Source: Gentiana macrophylla (lineage: Eukaryota; Streptophyta; Magnoliopsida; Gentianales; Gentianaceae). From it: DNA of 64,000 nucleotides. Below the pieces are notes generated by a model. It was not told the DNA's origin. It did no database searches and saw only the letters and a program-made list of their open reading frames with translations. Position 1 is the first letter of the stretch. Each line of letters begins with the position of its first letter. The position numbers were made by a program, and so were the translations under genes. The stretch lies in the NCBI GenBank assembly GCA_026214975.1, contig CM047815.1, forward strand, positions 75,607,299 through 75,671,298, read 5' to 3'. Below, in pieces: positions 11,652-21,908 of the stretch.

Positions 11652-12456
11652 TAAGGTATGCACATGACGAAGGAGAAGCATGCTACATGCTAGATGCCAT
11701 AGACGAGCTAGTTTTGGAATTATATCAACAAGTGACACTAGACCATGAAGTAGCAGAGACTTTGCTCCTGAAGGAAGATGATAGTTATGAGGAAACCTGG
11801 CTGGGTGTAGCGAAGGTCAAGTGCGATAAATAGAGCCTATATCTTCTGTGGATTTAGGAGGAACAATTCATTGACCTTCGTGGCAGAAGTTCTTTGACTT
11901 ACATTTGACTGGTAAGCTGTTAATGTCATCGTTAGAAGAGCCACCAAGGAACTTAACGTTGAAACCTTTTCCATCTCACCTGAAGTACGTATACTTACAA
12001 GACGATACTTTTCCCCTCATAATTTCATCGTTACTATCACCTTTAGAGGAGGAGAAACTTTTAAGAGTACTGAGAGAGCATAAGGAAGCGTTTGGGTGGA
12101 CGATAGCAGATATTAAAGGGATAAGCCCATCAGTGTGCATGCATAAGATCTCTGTAGATCCTGAGAAGAAAGCGGTAGCGCAATCACAAAGGAGGCTGAC
12201 TCAACAATTGAAAGATGTTAAGGAAGAAATTATAAAGATGTTGGAAATGAGAATCATTTTCCCAATTACAGACAGTGAATGGGTGAGCCCGATTCACGTG
12301 GCGCCCAAGAAAGGAGGATTCACTGTCCAACCTAATGAGTTTGATGAGTTAATCCCTGTGAGACTAATTACTGGACATCCAGTTTGCATTTATTTTAGGA
12401 AACTGAATGACACAACTTGTAAAGATCATTTTCCTCTACCATTCATTAACCAGATG
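11652..12456 (+). pseudogene. pol: Ty3/gypsy Athila/Tat-type pol: linker and N-terminal RT
   Basis: Continues the reading frame from the 1471 side. First comes the acidic linker (Y-A-H-D-E-G-E-A-C-Y-M-L-D-A-I-D-E-L) to a TAG at 11831-11833, then from 11905 the pre-RT and RT start. Recognisable are E-A-F-G-W-T-I-A-D-I-K-G-I-S-P, the W-V-S-P-I-H-V-A-P-K-K-G-G block and C-I-Y-F-R-K-L-N-D-T-T, a slightly altered form of the usual C-x-D-Y-R-K-L-N. Coding stops at 12456; the apparent continuation to 12504 is insert B. RT resumes at 19225. Confidence 0.88.
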
Positions 12457-14228
12457 TGTTGGAAATATTATTTATGTTTTGATGATGATTCGTCACAAAA
12501 TTAGACAAATCACTTACAACCCATGATGATGAAGTCGTAACTAACTGTTATAGTGCATAAGAAAAGAAGAAGCAAGAAATGGTCTAGAGACAAATGTATA
12601 AGTTCTATCTAGAGTCTGAACTTTGTATAGGTTGTTTCGGACAAGCATTGTAATAGAATAGGAACTAGGCGAGCACAAATTTGGTCACAATAAGAAAACC
12701 GAGTTACAACAAGAAAACTAAGTTATAGAAGAACGAGGGTTCAAACTCGGTCATGCCAAAAGCGAAGAAGATAAGTTATTTGAGGACACAGACTCGAGTT
12801 GGCTTATCTAGAAAATCAAGAACCGAGGACACGAGACTCAGTTGGCTTATCTAGAAGACTGAAGAACTGAGGGACACAGACTCAGTTGTTGAAGATTGAA
12901 GAGCTGAGGTGGCAAACTCAGTTAGAAGCTGATTAAGTCATGACTATAAGTCAAGATTCAGGCAAGTCTGTGGTGACCTGCAACTGAGTTATAGATCATG
13001 TAAAACTGGATAATCTTAAGGACAAAGATTATCGACTACACAGAAAAAGAAGAAATCGGATGGTGTACTCGACTTAGTCAATTAAAGTCAGATATGAAGT
13101 AAACAAGGTACTCAGTTTTGAAGAAGTAGTATAAAACTGAGTTAAGGCCTTGATTGGATTTAAACTATCAATACGACAAAAGATCGTACATATGAACGTT
13201 GGCTAAATGACAAGTGTAACGGCTACAAGAGCTAGTAACCGTCACACATAACCCTATAAATATACAAGAGAATCACTTGAAGAAAAAGAGAGGAGGATCA
13301 GAAATAGAGCTTTACAAGCATACATTCAAGATCCAAATCCAAATCCATAAAAATCAGATCATATTTATCCAGATAAAAGGGAGCCAACGACATTGCCTTG
13401 AAAACTTCAAAGGAAGATCTAGTAACCCATCAAGGGGGAATGAAGGCATCTTCGAGCTACAAAGTCGAGATCGGAAGAATCAAATACTCACACGAATTAA
13501 TCCTTGATTAATTCTAAACCTAACCTTTGTGAAAAAGGGTTGGCTGTGCATAGTTTGAAGAGAGCAATTCTACCTTTCTTCATACGGTGTTGCTACAAGC
13601 CGATTGGTGCGATCTGCATGATTTGTATATATGAGTGGTGAGTGGTGAAGGAGCAATTCCACCTCCGAAAGATCGGTGTCTTGAGTGAAGGAGCAATCTC
13701 ACCTTTCTTCATTTTGTGTAGACAGTGAAACTAGGGTGTCGTGAAGGACTGTCTTAGTACTAGAATCTTGTAACGGTTATCTCATTATTCTAGTGATACC
13801 TCCTACGCCACAGGAGAAGGGGAGACGTACGGGATTACACCACCCGGAACTTCCATAAACAAATCTTGTGTTGATTTACTTTATGCATCTGTGTTTGTTT
13901 TATTTATTGCATTGTCTCTCAGCAAACACCAGACACTGAGTCAGCACTTAACTGATACATAAAAGGTCTAATTTTCTAAGTTACACATCTATTACACTAA
14001 AGGCTAGTTTTATCCGCTGCCAGTTAACGAGACTAAATATAAGTCAGTAATAACTTATATTCAGTTAAGCTAACTGAACTCCGCACAAGTTAAAGGGACA
14101 GGAACTGAAAATCAGTTTAAGTTTCAGAGAAACTTAGTTCCTGGGACTATTCCAGTTCGGGATCAGTTTTTGGTGACAAGTTTATTCACCCCCTCTAAAC
14201 TTGTGTTAGCCTTTCCAAGGGACCAACA
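12457..14228 (+). repeat. LTR B1 (5' LTR of insert B)
   Basis: 1772 bp. Compared with LTR B2 the last 500 bp are almost identical, while the stretches around 12640-13130 and 13450-13700 carry many differences, often CTGAG versus CGAG. TATAAATATA at 13255-13264 is the likely promoter. It contains a degenerate tandem repeat (12781-12930). Confidence 0.92.
12781..12930 (+). repeat. Degenerate tandem repeat in LTR B1
   Basis: Four units of about 37-44 bp built on GAGGACACAGACTCAGTTGG plus CTTATCTAGAAGA, the last two shortened. Counterpart at about 17774-17920 in LTR B2. Upstream of the TATA box, so it may act as an LTR enhancer repeat; this is inference. Confidence 0.65.
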
Positions 14229-14230
14229 AT

Positions 14231-14242
14231 TGGTATCGGAGC
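14231..14242 (+). other. Insert B primer binding site (initiator tRNA-Met)
   Basis: TGGTATCGGAGC two bases after the LTR end, the same variant as in insert A. Confidence 0.85.
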
Positions 14243-14326
14243 AAATCTTCCTTCTGGAAGAGATCCAAGATACATTTCTAACCAGGTTGTTGAAGACCCC
14301 CTCATGTATCAGTTCATATAGTTTCA

Positions 14327-14581
14327 ATGTCTACATCTAAAGCTAGAAGTTGGCTTACCCATCCCTTGATTAATTGTTTGCAAAATATATCTGATTTTCA
14401 GGACCAAATGATCGAAAGGTTCAGTACGACAAATCCAAAACCTCAACTCAATGATGAAGTGGATACAAACTTCAATGATCACCTTAAAAAATCCAGAGGA
14501 GTTCCATCACTGAGAGACCTCCCAAAAGAAGAAGAAAAGAAATTGTTGCAAATAGATCTTGTTATAGAAGACTCATTCTGA
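14327..14581 (+). CDS. Insert B ORF1, short, unrecognised
   Basis: 84 residues starting at the first ATG after the PBS (MSTSKARSWLTHPLINC), with a K/E-rich end (K-E-E-E-K-K-L-L-Q) and no signal peptide or membrane segment. Position suggests the start of a gag-like protein. Further open sequence follows in another frame from 14705, so ORF1 and the next ORF may once have been one protein split by a stop. No known domain recognised. Confidence 0.4.
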   Translation: MSTSKARSWLTHPLINCLQNISDFQDQMIERFSTTNPKPQLNDEVDTNFNDHLKKSRGVPSLRDLPKEEEKKLLQIDLVIEDSF

Positions 14582-14704
14582 CAACAAGAGAATGTACAAA
14601 CTATATCGAATCATCAAGAAAAGGTACATTCTTCCACTCGGTTATCACTTGCTGAACTCAGTCAAAGAAACTCTAATCTTGTCAAGTTAACCGAAAAACT
14701 CTTC

Positions 14705-15079
14705 TTGGAATTGGAACAAAAAGACAAAGAACTTGACAAAGCCAAAGATTGGAATGAGTTTCTAGAAAATGAGTTGTCATATTTTGCTGAAAGAACAATG
14801 CTCAGTAAAGTTGACAAAGGCAATGATAATCCACCATCCCTACCCAGTCTTGAGATCTCAACAAGAACAAACCTTAGAAATCAAGATACTAGTAGATCAC
14901 ACAAAGAAATTGAAAATGTTAAATCTAAAAGAATTCTTGTGACATCAACTAAGGTTGAGCGTAATGGTTTATCTAGAAAAGAGTTGAGAAGGTATAATTC
15001 TCTCAACCAAACTGGAAGTAATACTCCAGTAACTAACCCAGCCGGACCCAAGAAGATATGGGTACCAAGGAAAACTTAA
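14705..15079 (+). pseudogene. Insert B gag-like segment ending in GPKKIWVPRK
   Basis: 124 residues. The first 50 are a charged helix, probably coiled coil. The C-terminus P-A-G-P-K-K-I-W-V-P-R-K resembles the G-P-K-x-I-W-V-P-K string that in many plant copia polyproteins lies between the gag zinc knuckle and protease. No CCHC knuckle remains upstream. This is the main link between the interior and copia coding capacity; protease and all later domains are absent. Confidence 0.5.
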
Positions 15080-15385
15080 AACTGTCTTGCAGGAAAAGTC
15101 GCTTTATATTGCAAAATCCACGAAAACCGACTTCCATACAAAATCGAGGCGGCAAAAGGCGATGAAGGACAAAAGCATCAAAGAAATAAAGTCTTTCCAC
15201 TACCATCGGCGTTTGGGTGACATGGCAAATCACTCAAAGCCACGTGTCAATCTGGGAGAAAAAGTAGATGTACATCCCTACATAATCTCTTTGATTGTGA
15301 CATGACTCTCATTTTGAAAACAATTGCAAAATCTTGACAAAATCCTGCTCACCCAAAATCAAAGCATTCAAGAATCCCAAATTCA

Positions 15386-15637
15386 ATGGAGCAATACAAC
15401 ATTGACGAAGGAATCACAACAAGCCTAGACGCATTCTGTCAAAAATTCTCAAACTCCAATATTTCAATTCAAATTGCAAATAATATTAAAAAGATTCGAG
15501 GTTTGGAGAATTTGATTGATACAAAGGTCTCTACCTTATGTCCAGAAGGCATCGAGAGATTTCTACAAGAATGTTTGAAATCACCAACAATGGAAGAAGC
15601 TTCAAAACTCTGTTCAAGACAAAAACTTCACCATTGA
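15386..15637 (+). CDS. Insert B ORF3, unrecognised
   Basis: 83 residues (MEQYNIDEGITTSLDAFCQK...), mixed helix-forming and polar, no motif I recognise. It ends at a TGA 38 bp before the next open frame. It may form one broken protein with 15676-15969. Confidence 0.35.
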   Translation: MEQYNIDEGITTSLDAFCQKFSNSNISIQIANNIKKIRGLENLIDTKVSTLCPEGIERFLQECLKSPTMEEASKLCSRQKLHH

Positions 15638-15675
15638 TGAACAAATACTTTCCTGTGTTCCGTCTAGAGATATAA

Positions 15676-15969
15676 TTGGAGGCTCTTCATCCCTCACCTT
15701 TGGAAAAGAGGAAAAAAGACAGGCTTTGGAACATCACTGCAATCAATAAGAAGGAGAAGAATTTCAGTGGCTCTATATATCAGCAGAAAGGAGAGTTCGC
15801 ATTCCTGACAATTCTACTGACCAAAAATGTCATTGGTCATGCTCGAAATTTCTACACTCTCTCAACGGACAAAATGAAAATGATTTATGCCATTTGGTTT
15901 GAGGAGAGATTTGATTGGAACAAATTTATACTTAATCAGTTGATAAAGCAGATTTCTGATGAGAAGTAG
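15676..15969 (+). CDS. Insert B ORF4, possible plant transposon-associated domain
   Basis: 97 residues. The middle (F-L-T-I-L-L-T-K-N-V-I-G-H-A-R-N-F-Y-T-L) followed by a hydrophobic M-I-Y-A-I-W-F and W-N-K-F-I-L-N-Q-L-I faintly resembles the domain called putative plant transposon protein, found in many plant transposon ORFs; this resemblance is a memory-based inference. No catalytic residues can be assigned. It is unlike any copia pol domain. Confidence 0.35.
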   Translation: MEALHPSPLEKRKKDRLWNITAINKKEKNFSGSIYQQKGEFAFLTILLTKNVIGHARNFYTLSTDKMKMIYAIWFEERFDWNKFILNQLIKQISDEK

Positions 15970-16217
15970 AGAATCAAAGAAAGTAAGGAAGCTACTGGAG
16001 AATCATTCTTACTGAAAAAAGGGTTTTTACCTATCTAGTGCAAAGAATACTGGATCATTTCTCCATTCCTAAATCCACACCAACCGAGGTGGAACAGAAG
16101 TCAGTGTCCACTGGGACAAAGAAAAGGAAAGTCATCAAGGAAGAAATTGAAGTCTCTGACTCCAGTTCAAGCGAGATCATAAAGCTGGATGATAGAAGTA
16201 TATGAAGGCAGAAGAGG

Positions 16218-16409
16218 TTGTGGAACAAGTTTCAGTCAAAGGAAACTGAAACTGAGAATGTGATCCAGATTGAGGATGATACTGAAGAGAACGAAGAAGT
16301 GTCTGAAGAAGTTGATGAAGAATCTGAAGGGAGTGAATTTCCCACTACTATGTTTGGGGAATACATCGAAAAAAAGCAGAGAGAAGTTGTTGAAGATGCA
16401 GAATTTTGA
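16218..16409 (+). CDS. Insert B ORF5, acidic
   Basis: 63 residues, roughly 40 percent Glu/Asp (E-E-N-E-E-V-S-E-E-V-D-E-E-S-E-G). Probably the acidic tail of the protein begun in ORF4, separated by a stop. The intervening 16020-16200 is also open-looking in pieces, with a K-R-K-V string that could be a nuclear localisation signal. Confidence 0.35.
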   Translation: MWNKFQSKETETENVIQIEDDTEENEEVSEEVDEESEGSEFPTTMFGEYIEKKQREVVEDAEF

Positions 16410-17074
16410 AACCGAGTATGAAAAGGCGACATTTCATGATACTCATTTTTACTATCCTGAACTGGCTCTCGTCACAAACTCGAAAGGCATCCATAAGCAA
16501 ATCAACATTTGAAGAATTTACGGTTCAAGAAATCAAGCCGAGCGAAAGAATCTGAAAGAATTCATTGAATGTTTAATACGAATCTACAGAAGAAACTGTT
16601 CAACATGCATGAATTAATTGGAAGGATACATTATTCAGGTTTGAAGAATTACTCAAACATCATCACCCTACGTAAGTTATTTGAAGATTGCTTTCGCTTA
16701 TCTTCAAACAAGGGAAGATAAGTCGTGTAGTGATGAAGTCTGTAAGAGAGGATGCGACTAAAGTCAAGTGGTTTATGCCGGACAAGCGATGGAAGAACAA
16801 GGCAGAGACAAGTAGATCTTGATCTACTAACTACCCAAATTAATGAAGAAGCGATTGATAGTATGTTTGAAGAGCGATTACGAAGGAGATTTTAAAGACA
16901 CAAGGATCGAGAATGATGAAGATAATGCAAGATTAAAGCGATCTTGAGCATCGGGGAAGAAGCTTGCATTTTGTGTTAGATCTCTTGAAAAGTTGGCGAT
17001 TAAGGAGACACAAACCAAGGGGAAGCTAAATTGGAACCAGGAAGAAAAGTCGAAAGGAATCTAGTCTTATTTCA

Positions 17075-17293
17075 ATGGAAGAAGAGAAGGTAATGTGTGA
17101 AGAAGTCAAAGAAATCTTAGCAAAGTCCAAAGCTGGCAACAATGAAGAAGCAAATCAATTGCTAAATGATTATCTGGAGATCAAGCCTAAAGTTGGAGAA
17201 ACAGAAGAAGAAGGAAAAGCAAGAAGACTCCTGGAAACTAAGAGGAGTATCTTTGTTGGTGAAAACTTGTTGACTTTGGAAAAAGAGATGTAA
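17075..17293 (+). CDS. Insert B ORF6, charged helical
   Basis: 72 residues, highly charged and probably alpha-helical, ending 150 bp before the polypurine tract. No recognised domain. The 650 bp between ORF5 and ORF6 hold nothing readable. Confidence 0.35.
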   Translation: MEEEKVMCEEVKEILAKSKAGNNEEANQLLNDYLEIKPKVGETEEEGKARRLLETKRSIFVGENLLTLEKEM

Positions 17294-17437
17294 TTTATTC
17301 AGTTATAACTCAGTTTGGCTCGTTTTGAATCGGGTAATAAACTTGGCTGCTCTAGTTTGCTCTCTTAATTTGTTTTGTCATAATTTCTTACACTATTCCT
17401 TTATTATTGCTTTTAAGGAGGGTTATGATACATCATC

Positions 17438-17451
17438 AAAAAAGGGGAAAT
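17438..17451 (+). other. Insert B polypurine tract
   Basis: AAAAAAGGGGAAAT directly before LTR B2, the plus-strand primer site. Confidence 0.8.
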
Positions 17452-19219
17452 TGTTGGAAATATTATTTATGTTTTGATGATGATTCGTCACAAAATTAGA
17501 CAAATCACTTACAACCCATGATGATGAAGTCGTAATTAACTGTTATAGTGCATAATAAAAGAAGAAGCAAGAAATGGTCTAGAGACAAATGTATAAGTTC
17601 TATCTAGAGTCTGAACTTTGTATAGGTTGTTTCAGACAAGCATTGTAATAGAATAGGAACTAAGCGAACAGCTGGGTCACAATAAGAAAACTGAGTTACA
17701 ACAAGAAAACTAAGTTATAGAAGAACTGAGGGTTCAAACTCAGTCATGCCAAAACTGAAGAAGATAAGTTCACGAGGACACAGACTCGGTTGGCTTATCT
17801 AGAAGATCAAGAACCGAGGACACAGACTCAGTTGGATTATCTAGAAGATCAAGAAGGACCTGACACTCGGTTGTTGAAGATTGAAGAGAAATTGAGGTGG
17901 CAAACTCGGTTAGAAGTGATTAAGTCATGACTATAAGTCGGGATTCGAGCAAGTCTGTGGTGACACAAATCGAGTTATAGATCATAAAAAGCTGAATAAT
18001 CTTAAGGACAAAGATTATCGACTACCGAAAAAGAAGAAACTGGATGGTGTACTCTAACTTAGTCAATTAAAGTCAGATATGAAGTAAACAAGGTACTCAG
18101 TTTTGAAGAAGTAGTATAAAACTGAGTTAAGGCCTTGATTGGATTTAAACTATCAATACGACAAAAGATCGTACATATGAACGTTGGCTAAATGACATGT
18201 GTAACAGCTACAAGAGCTAGTAACCGTCAAATCACCCCTATAAATATACAAGAGAATCACTTGAAGAAAAAGAGAGGAGGATCAGAAATAGAGCTTTACA
18301 AGCATACATTCAAGATCCAAATCCAAATCCATAAAAATCAGATCATATTTATCCAGATAAAAGGGAGCCAACGACATTGCCTTGAAAACTTCAAAGGAAG
18401 ATCTAGTAACCCATCAAGGGGGAATGAAGGCATCTTGGAGCTACAAAGTCAGATCCAGAAGAATCAAACAGCTCACTGAATTAATCTTTGATTAATTCTA
18501 AACCTAACCTTTGTGAAAAAGGGTTGGCTGTGCATAGTTTGAAGAGAGCAATTCTACCTTTCTTCATACGGTGTTGCTTACTGATTGAGTTGGTGCGATC
18601 TGTGGATTTGTGTATATGAGTGGTGAGCTGGTGAAGGAGCAATTCCACCTCCGAAAGATCAGTGTGCAGAGTGAAGGGAGCAATCTCACCTTTCTTCATT
18701 TTGTGTAGACAGTGAAACTAGGGTGTCGTGAAGGACTGTCTTAGTACTAGAATCTTGTAACGGTTATCTCATTATTCTAGTGATACCTCCTACGCCACAG
18801 GAGAAGGGGAGACGTACGGGATTACACCACCCGGAACTTCCATAAACAAATCTTGTGTTGATTTACTTTATGCATCTGTGTTTGTTTTATTTATTGCATT
18901 GTCTCTCAGCAAACACCAGACACTGAGTCAGCACTTAACTGATACATAAAAGGTCTAATTTTCTAAGTTACACATCTATTGCACTAAAGGCTAGTTTTAT
19001 CCGCTGCCAGTTAACGAGACTAAATATAAGTCAGTAATAACTTATATTCAGTTAAGCTAACTGAACTCCGCACAAGTTAAAGGGACAGGAACTGAAAATC
19101 AGTTTAAGTTTCAGAGAAACTTAGTTCCTGGGACTATTCCAGTTCGGGATCAGTTTTTGGTGACAAGTTTATTCACCCCCCCCCTCTAAACTTATGTTAG
19201 CCTTTCCAAGGGACCAACA
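17452..19219 (+). repeat. LTR B2 (3' LTR of insert B)
   Basis: 1768 bp, TGTTGGAAAT..ACCAACA, followed by the AGATG duplication. It differs from B1 mainly in its first 1.2 kb, and by a longer C run (about 19175-19185). Confidence 0.92.
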
Positions 19220-19224
19220 AGATG

Positions 19225-19914
19225 TTAGAAAGACTAAGCGGTCATGTTTTTTTTTATTACATTTTAAATGGATATTCTTGTAACTACCAGATCCATATTG
19301 CCCCCGAGGACCGAGAGAAAACAACTTTCACATGTCCCTATGGAGATTTTGCGTACAATCGCATGCCTTTTGGACTTTGTAATGCAGCAACAAGGTGCAT
19401 GATGTCATTATTTGCAGACATGATGTAGGACTTTCTAGAAATTTTCATGGATGATTTCTTTGTATTTGGAGATAGCTTTGATAAGTGCTTGGACAACTTC
19501 AGTAGAGTGCTAAACAGATGTGAAGAGACCAACCTTGTACTTAACTGGGAAAAATGTCATTTCATGGTTACAGAAGGAATGGTGTTGGGTCATAAGATTT
19601 AAAAGAAAGGAATGAAGGTTGATAAGGCAAAGATAGATGTGATAGATAAGCTACCTCCTCCAACAAACTTAAAGACATTGCGAGCCTTTCTTGGCCATGC
19701 AAGATTTTATAGGAGGTTTATTAAGGATTTCTCTAAAGTTTCTAGACCTTTGATGGAATTACTTGCAAAGGATGTGCCTTTTGTATTTGGAGAAGAGTGC
19801 AAGCAAGCATTCAACACATTGAAGCAAATGCTTATAACCGCCCCAATTCTGGTAGCACTAGATTGGAAACTCTTGTTTGCTTCGTGTGAACTAGCGTAGT
19901 CTGGTTAGTGTGTG
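19225..19914 (+). pseudogene. pol: Ty3/gypsy Athila/Tat-type RT, C-terminal part
   Basis: Continues RT from 12456. It has the Y-x-Q-I-x-I-A-P-E-D block, T-F-T-C-P-Y-G-D-F-A-Y-N-R-M-P-F-G-L-C-N-A, the catalytic F-M-D-D-F-F-V-F-G at about 19445-19470, then L-G-H-K-I, and F-L-G-H-A-R-F-Y-R-R-F-I-K-D-F-S-K. In-frame stops occur before D-F-L-E (TAG at 19426-19428) and after G-H-K-I (TAA near 19600). It ends abruptly at W-K-L-L-F-A where RNase H should start. RNase H and integrase are missing, so the element is 3'-deleted. Confidence 0.88.
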
Positions 19915-20125
19915 GCACCAATTTTACTACTGTCTAGATTATAGTTGGTCATAGACTGTTATTTGTGACAAGCTCAATCTTGATAATTGGACATTCTTAA
20001 GAGTCTCTGTGGATTGACCTTGACTCGCCAGTACTCTACTACGATAGACCTAGTCCTATTGCTAGTAAGTGCTTTTCACGCGAGGTGGGAAACCAAAGGT
20101 CTCTGACATGAGTGTGTTTTCTAGC
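19915..20125 (+). repeat. Gypsy LTR-end fragment
   Basis: Contains the LTR landmark TCTGTGGATTGACCTTGACTC followed by CTACTACGATAGACCTAGTCCT and TTGCTAGTA, parallel to the 3' ends of LTRs at 54627-56096 and, reversed, at the right end of the window. It abuts the truncated RT, so it could be the host element's own 3' LTR remnant after a deletion, or a separate fragment. Confidence 0.55.
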
Positions 20126-20383
20126 TATTTTTGAAATTCAGATCTCCATTATCAAATTTTGAGATCCCGATTCACCTACACCTTATGATACATACAAATC
20201 ATTCAATCCTGTAATCAATACGTCTTTCTGATGTAACCCTTATAAAAAAGAACTCATTCAATCTGTATCTTTCTTCGCTTTTCCATTATAATCAAAGTCC
20301 TTTTTTTTCTCCAGATTTTGCACATTATCAACAAAGTCATTCACACTTCTTCTTCTGAAACCAAAATCCTCCTTGAAATATCA

Positions 20384-20632
20384 ATGGTTTCTATTGAAGA
20401 TCAAGGCACTTCAATTCCAGATGTTTTGAGTCCATCTGAAAGTCCTCAACCCGCTCAAAAGAAATGTACAAACTCATCTAGGCTAACGTAGTACTTCATG
20501 GTCTGGAGGATATTCGATCATCCCATACCGACACTGCCATGGAGGAGATTTTCTGGACTTATGATATCAACCTGAAAATATTCGGTCATCATCTCATGTC
20601 ATCTGATGAGAGGGCTAATTAAACCTCCTGAA
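20384..20632 (+). pseudogene. Unrecognised coding remnant
   Basis: An ATG at 20384 opens about 35 codons (MVSIEDQGTSIPDVLSPSES...). After one frame change, about 45 codons (..V-V-L-H-G-L-E-D-I-R-S-S-H..) run to about 20620 with one TAG. An upstream TATAAAAAAG near 20243 and C/T-rich sequence look like a promoter and 5' UTR. It may be a transposon gag start or a gene fragment captured by the Helitron-like unit ending at 20988. Identity unknown. Confidence 0.3.
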
Positions 20633-20950
20633 GGTTTTATGACCGTTTAAAAAGAACAATTGGTGGGAGTCTCCGATTGCCTTTGAATCTAGCACTCATA
20701 CATATCCACAGATTTTTTCAGTATCCATTCTTATATGCTTCAACATGTTTGTATTATGCTTTAACAATAGATGTGTTTATAATGTTATGCCGTTTAGATT
20801 ATTTTTGTATTGATGTTTATTCCATTATTAAAACCATCAACTCATACAAGGTTATCATTATTCACTATACTATTAATAGTATAAGTTAAATACATACCTA
20901 ACAATGTATGACGTTAAATTTCGTTGATAAATTTCCTTTAAATATATCAA

Positions 20951-20988
20951 TTTAACCAACACGTGCAACGCACATGCATTTTGCTAGT
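20951..20988 (+). mobile_element. Helitron-like 3' terminus
   Basis: A short hairpin GTGC-AAC-GCAC (20963-20973) lies 11 bp upstream of a terminal CTAG followed by T (20984-20988), the standard layout of plant Helitron 3' ends (hairpin then CTRR, inserted before T). The 5' TC end was not located, so element extent is unknown; the remnant at 20384 could be cargo. Confidence is limited because the signal is short. Confidence 0.45.
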
Positions 20989-21400
20989 ACAACTAAAAGG
21001 CAAACTACCCCTCTTTGATCCGAAAAAATATACTAATATGTACGTGTTTAGTTTGCCCTCCTGAATTTTTTATTTGTTTGTTTAATTTTTTTTGCCTCTC
21101 CTTACCAGAGATCATGCGACCGCCACTAATAACAAAGCGAAAGCAAACAAGGACTCCAATAAAAAATAATTGTATAATAATAAAACGAGTGTGGTAGGAG
21201 AATTAGGATCGACAAGGCCATTGGAATTTCAAGTAATCCCTAATGAAATTATCTTTATTAATCTTTGAAACTTCTTTCATAATTGTATGGCATAAATGTA
21301 AATGGGAGCAGTTTTTTCACACGCACACACTATTCTGACTCCACATAAGTCAGAATATAGTTGACTATTCTGACTTAATTTGAGTCAGGATTTATATGCT
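20989..21400. other. No gene recognised
   Basis: AT-rich with no coding signal. A short cluster at 21331-21391 repeats ATTCTGACT / AGTCAGAAT in both orientations (hairpin-capable) next to the truncated end of the copia fragment. Confidence 0.4.
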
Positions 21401-21401
21401 T

Positions 21402-21790
21402 CTAGACCCAATACCGGTTAATATTCCTGAGATCATGTAATATGTTGTTCAGATGATCAAGATGATCTCTCAACTGAGTACCATCATGCATCCTCAAGCT
21501 GAACAGCCTCTGCTTCAGCAGCAACTTGCTGGTTAATGACTTAGTCATATACAAGCTTTCAAGCTTTAACCATAACTTGGCAGCGGTGTCTTCCTCAGCA
21601 ACCTCTGCGATTACATCATTCAACAAGCGGAACATGATGGTTGAATATGTTTTCTCCTCCAAACTGGTCATCTCATCGGAACTGGCGTCCCCTTTACCAG
21701 ATAAAGGAGCCTATAGTCCCTATTGATTTAACAGAGCCCGCATATTGATTTGCCAATTTGTTTCTTAAATTTGTCAATCTTAAAAGACAT
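21402..21790 (-). pseudogene. gag: Copia gag N-terminal part (Retrotran_gag/UBN2 type), truncated
   Basis: The start codon at 21790-21788 is followed by S-F-K-I-D-K-F. Part of the early domain is deleted or frameshifted, then there is a clean stretch from about 21671: M-T-S-L-E-E-K-T-Y-S-T-I through A-K-L-W-L-K-L-E-S-L-Y-M-T-K and L-K-Q-R-L-F-S-L-R-M, typical of copia gag (the A..LW..LE..Y block). It stops at a TAG (21402) just after N-I-L-H-D-L and sequence homology ends, so everything downstream of mid-gag is missing. Confidence 0.8.
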
Positions 21791-21895
21791 CCTTCTTGCT
21801 AAAGAACTTACCTTTTTTTCACAGAATCCTAGCACCAGTCACAGTCTTGGTGAAGATCAACTCCGTTCAACCTGCAGATTACCCAGAACCAACAC

Positions 21896-21908
21896 TCTGA
21901 TATCAAAT
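21896..21908 (-). other. Copia primer binding site
   Basis: On the minus strand TTTGATATCAGAG follows the LTR end; it resembles the tRNA-Met PBS of copia elements with the first bases altered. Confidence 0.6.

Larger units (their letters stand above)
12457..19219 (+). mobile_element. Insert B: non-autonomous copia-type LTR element with short unusual ORFs
   Basis: LTRs of 1772 and 1768 bp start TGTTGGAAATATT and end GGGACCAACA. There is a perfect 5-bp TSD AGATG (12452-12456 and 19220-19224), an initiator tRNA-Met PBS and a polypurine tract AAAAAAGGGGAAAT. The 3.2-kb interior encodes no protease, integrase, RT or RNase H that I can recognise. It has a gag-like segment and several charged ORFs instead. 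Transposition must have relied on enzymes from a relative. It lies within the RT domain of the gypsy host; removal restores the frame exactly. Confidence 0.92.

Noticed and set aside
12781..12930. CRISPR-like spaced repeats in LTR B1
   Set aside because: Units are degenerate head-to-tail copies without unique spacers, inside a plant LTR.
20677..20889. Hydrophobic 70-codon frame
   Set aside because: AT-rich low-complexity sequence upstream of the Helitron-like end; no start context, motif or homologous block.
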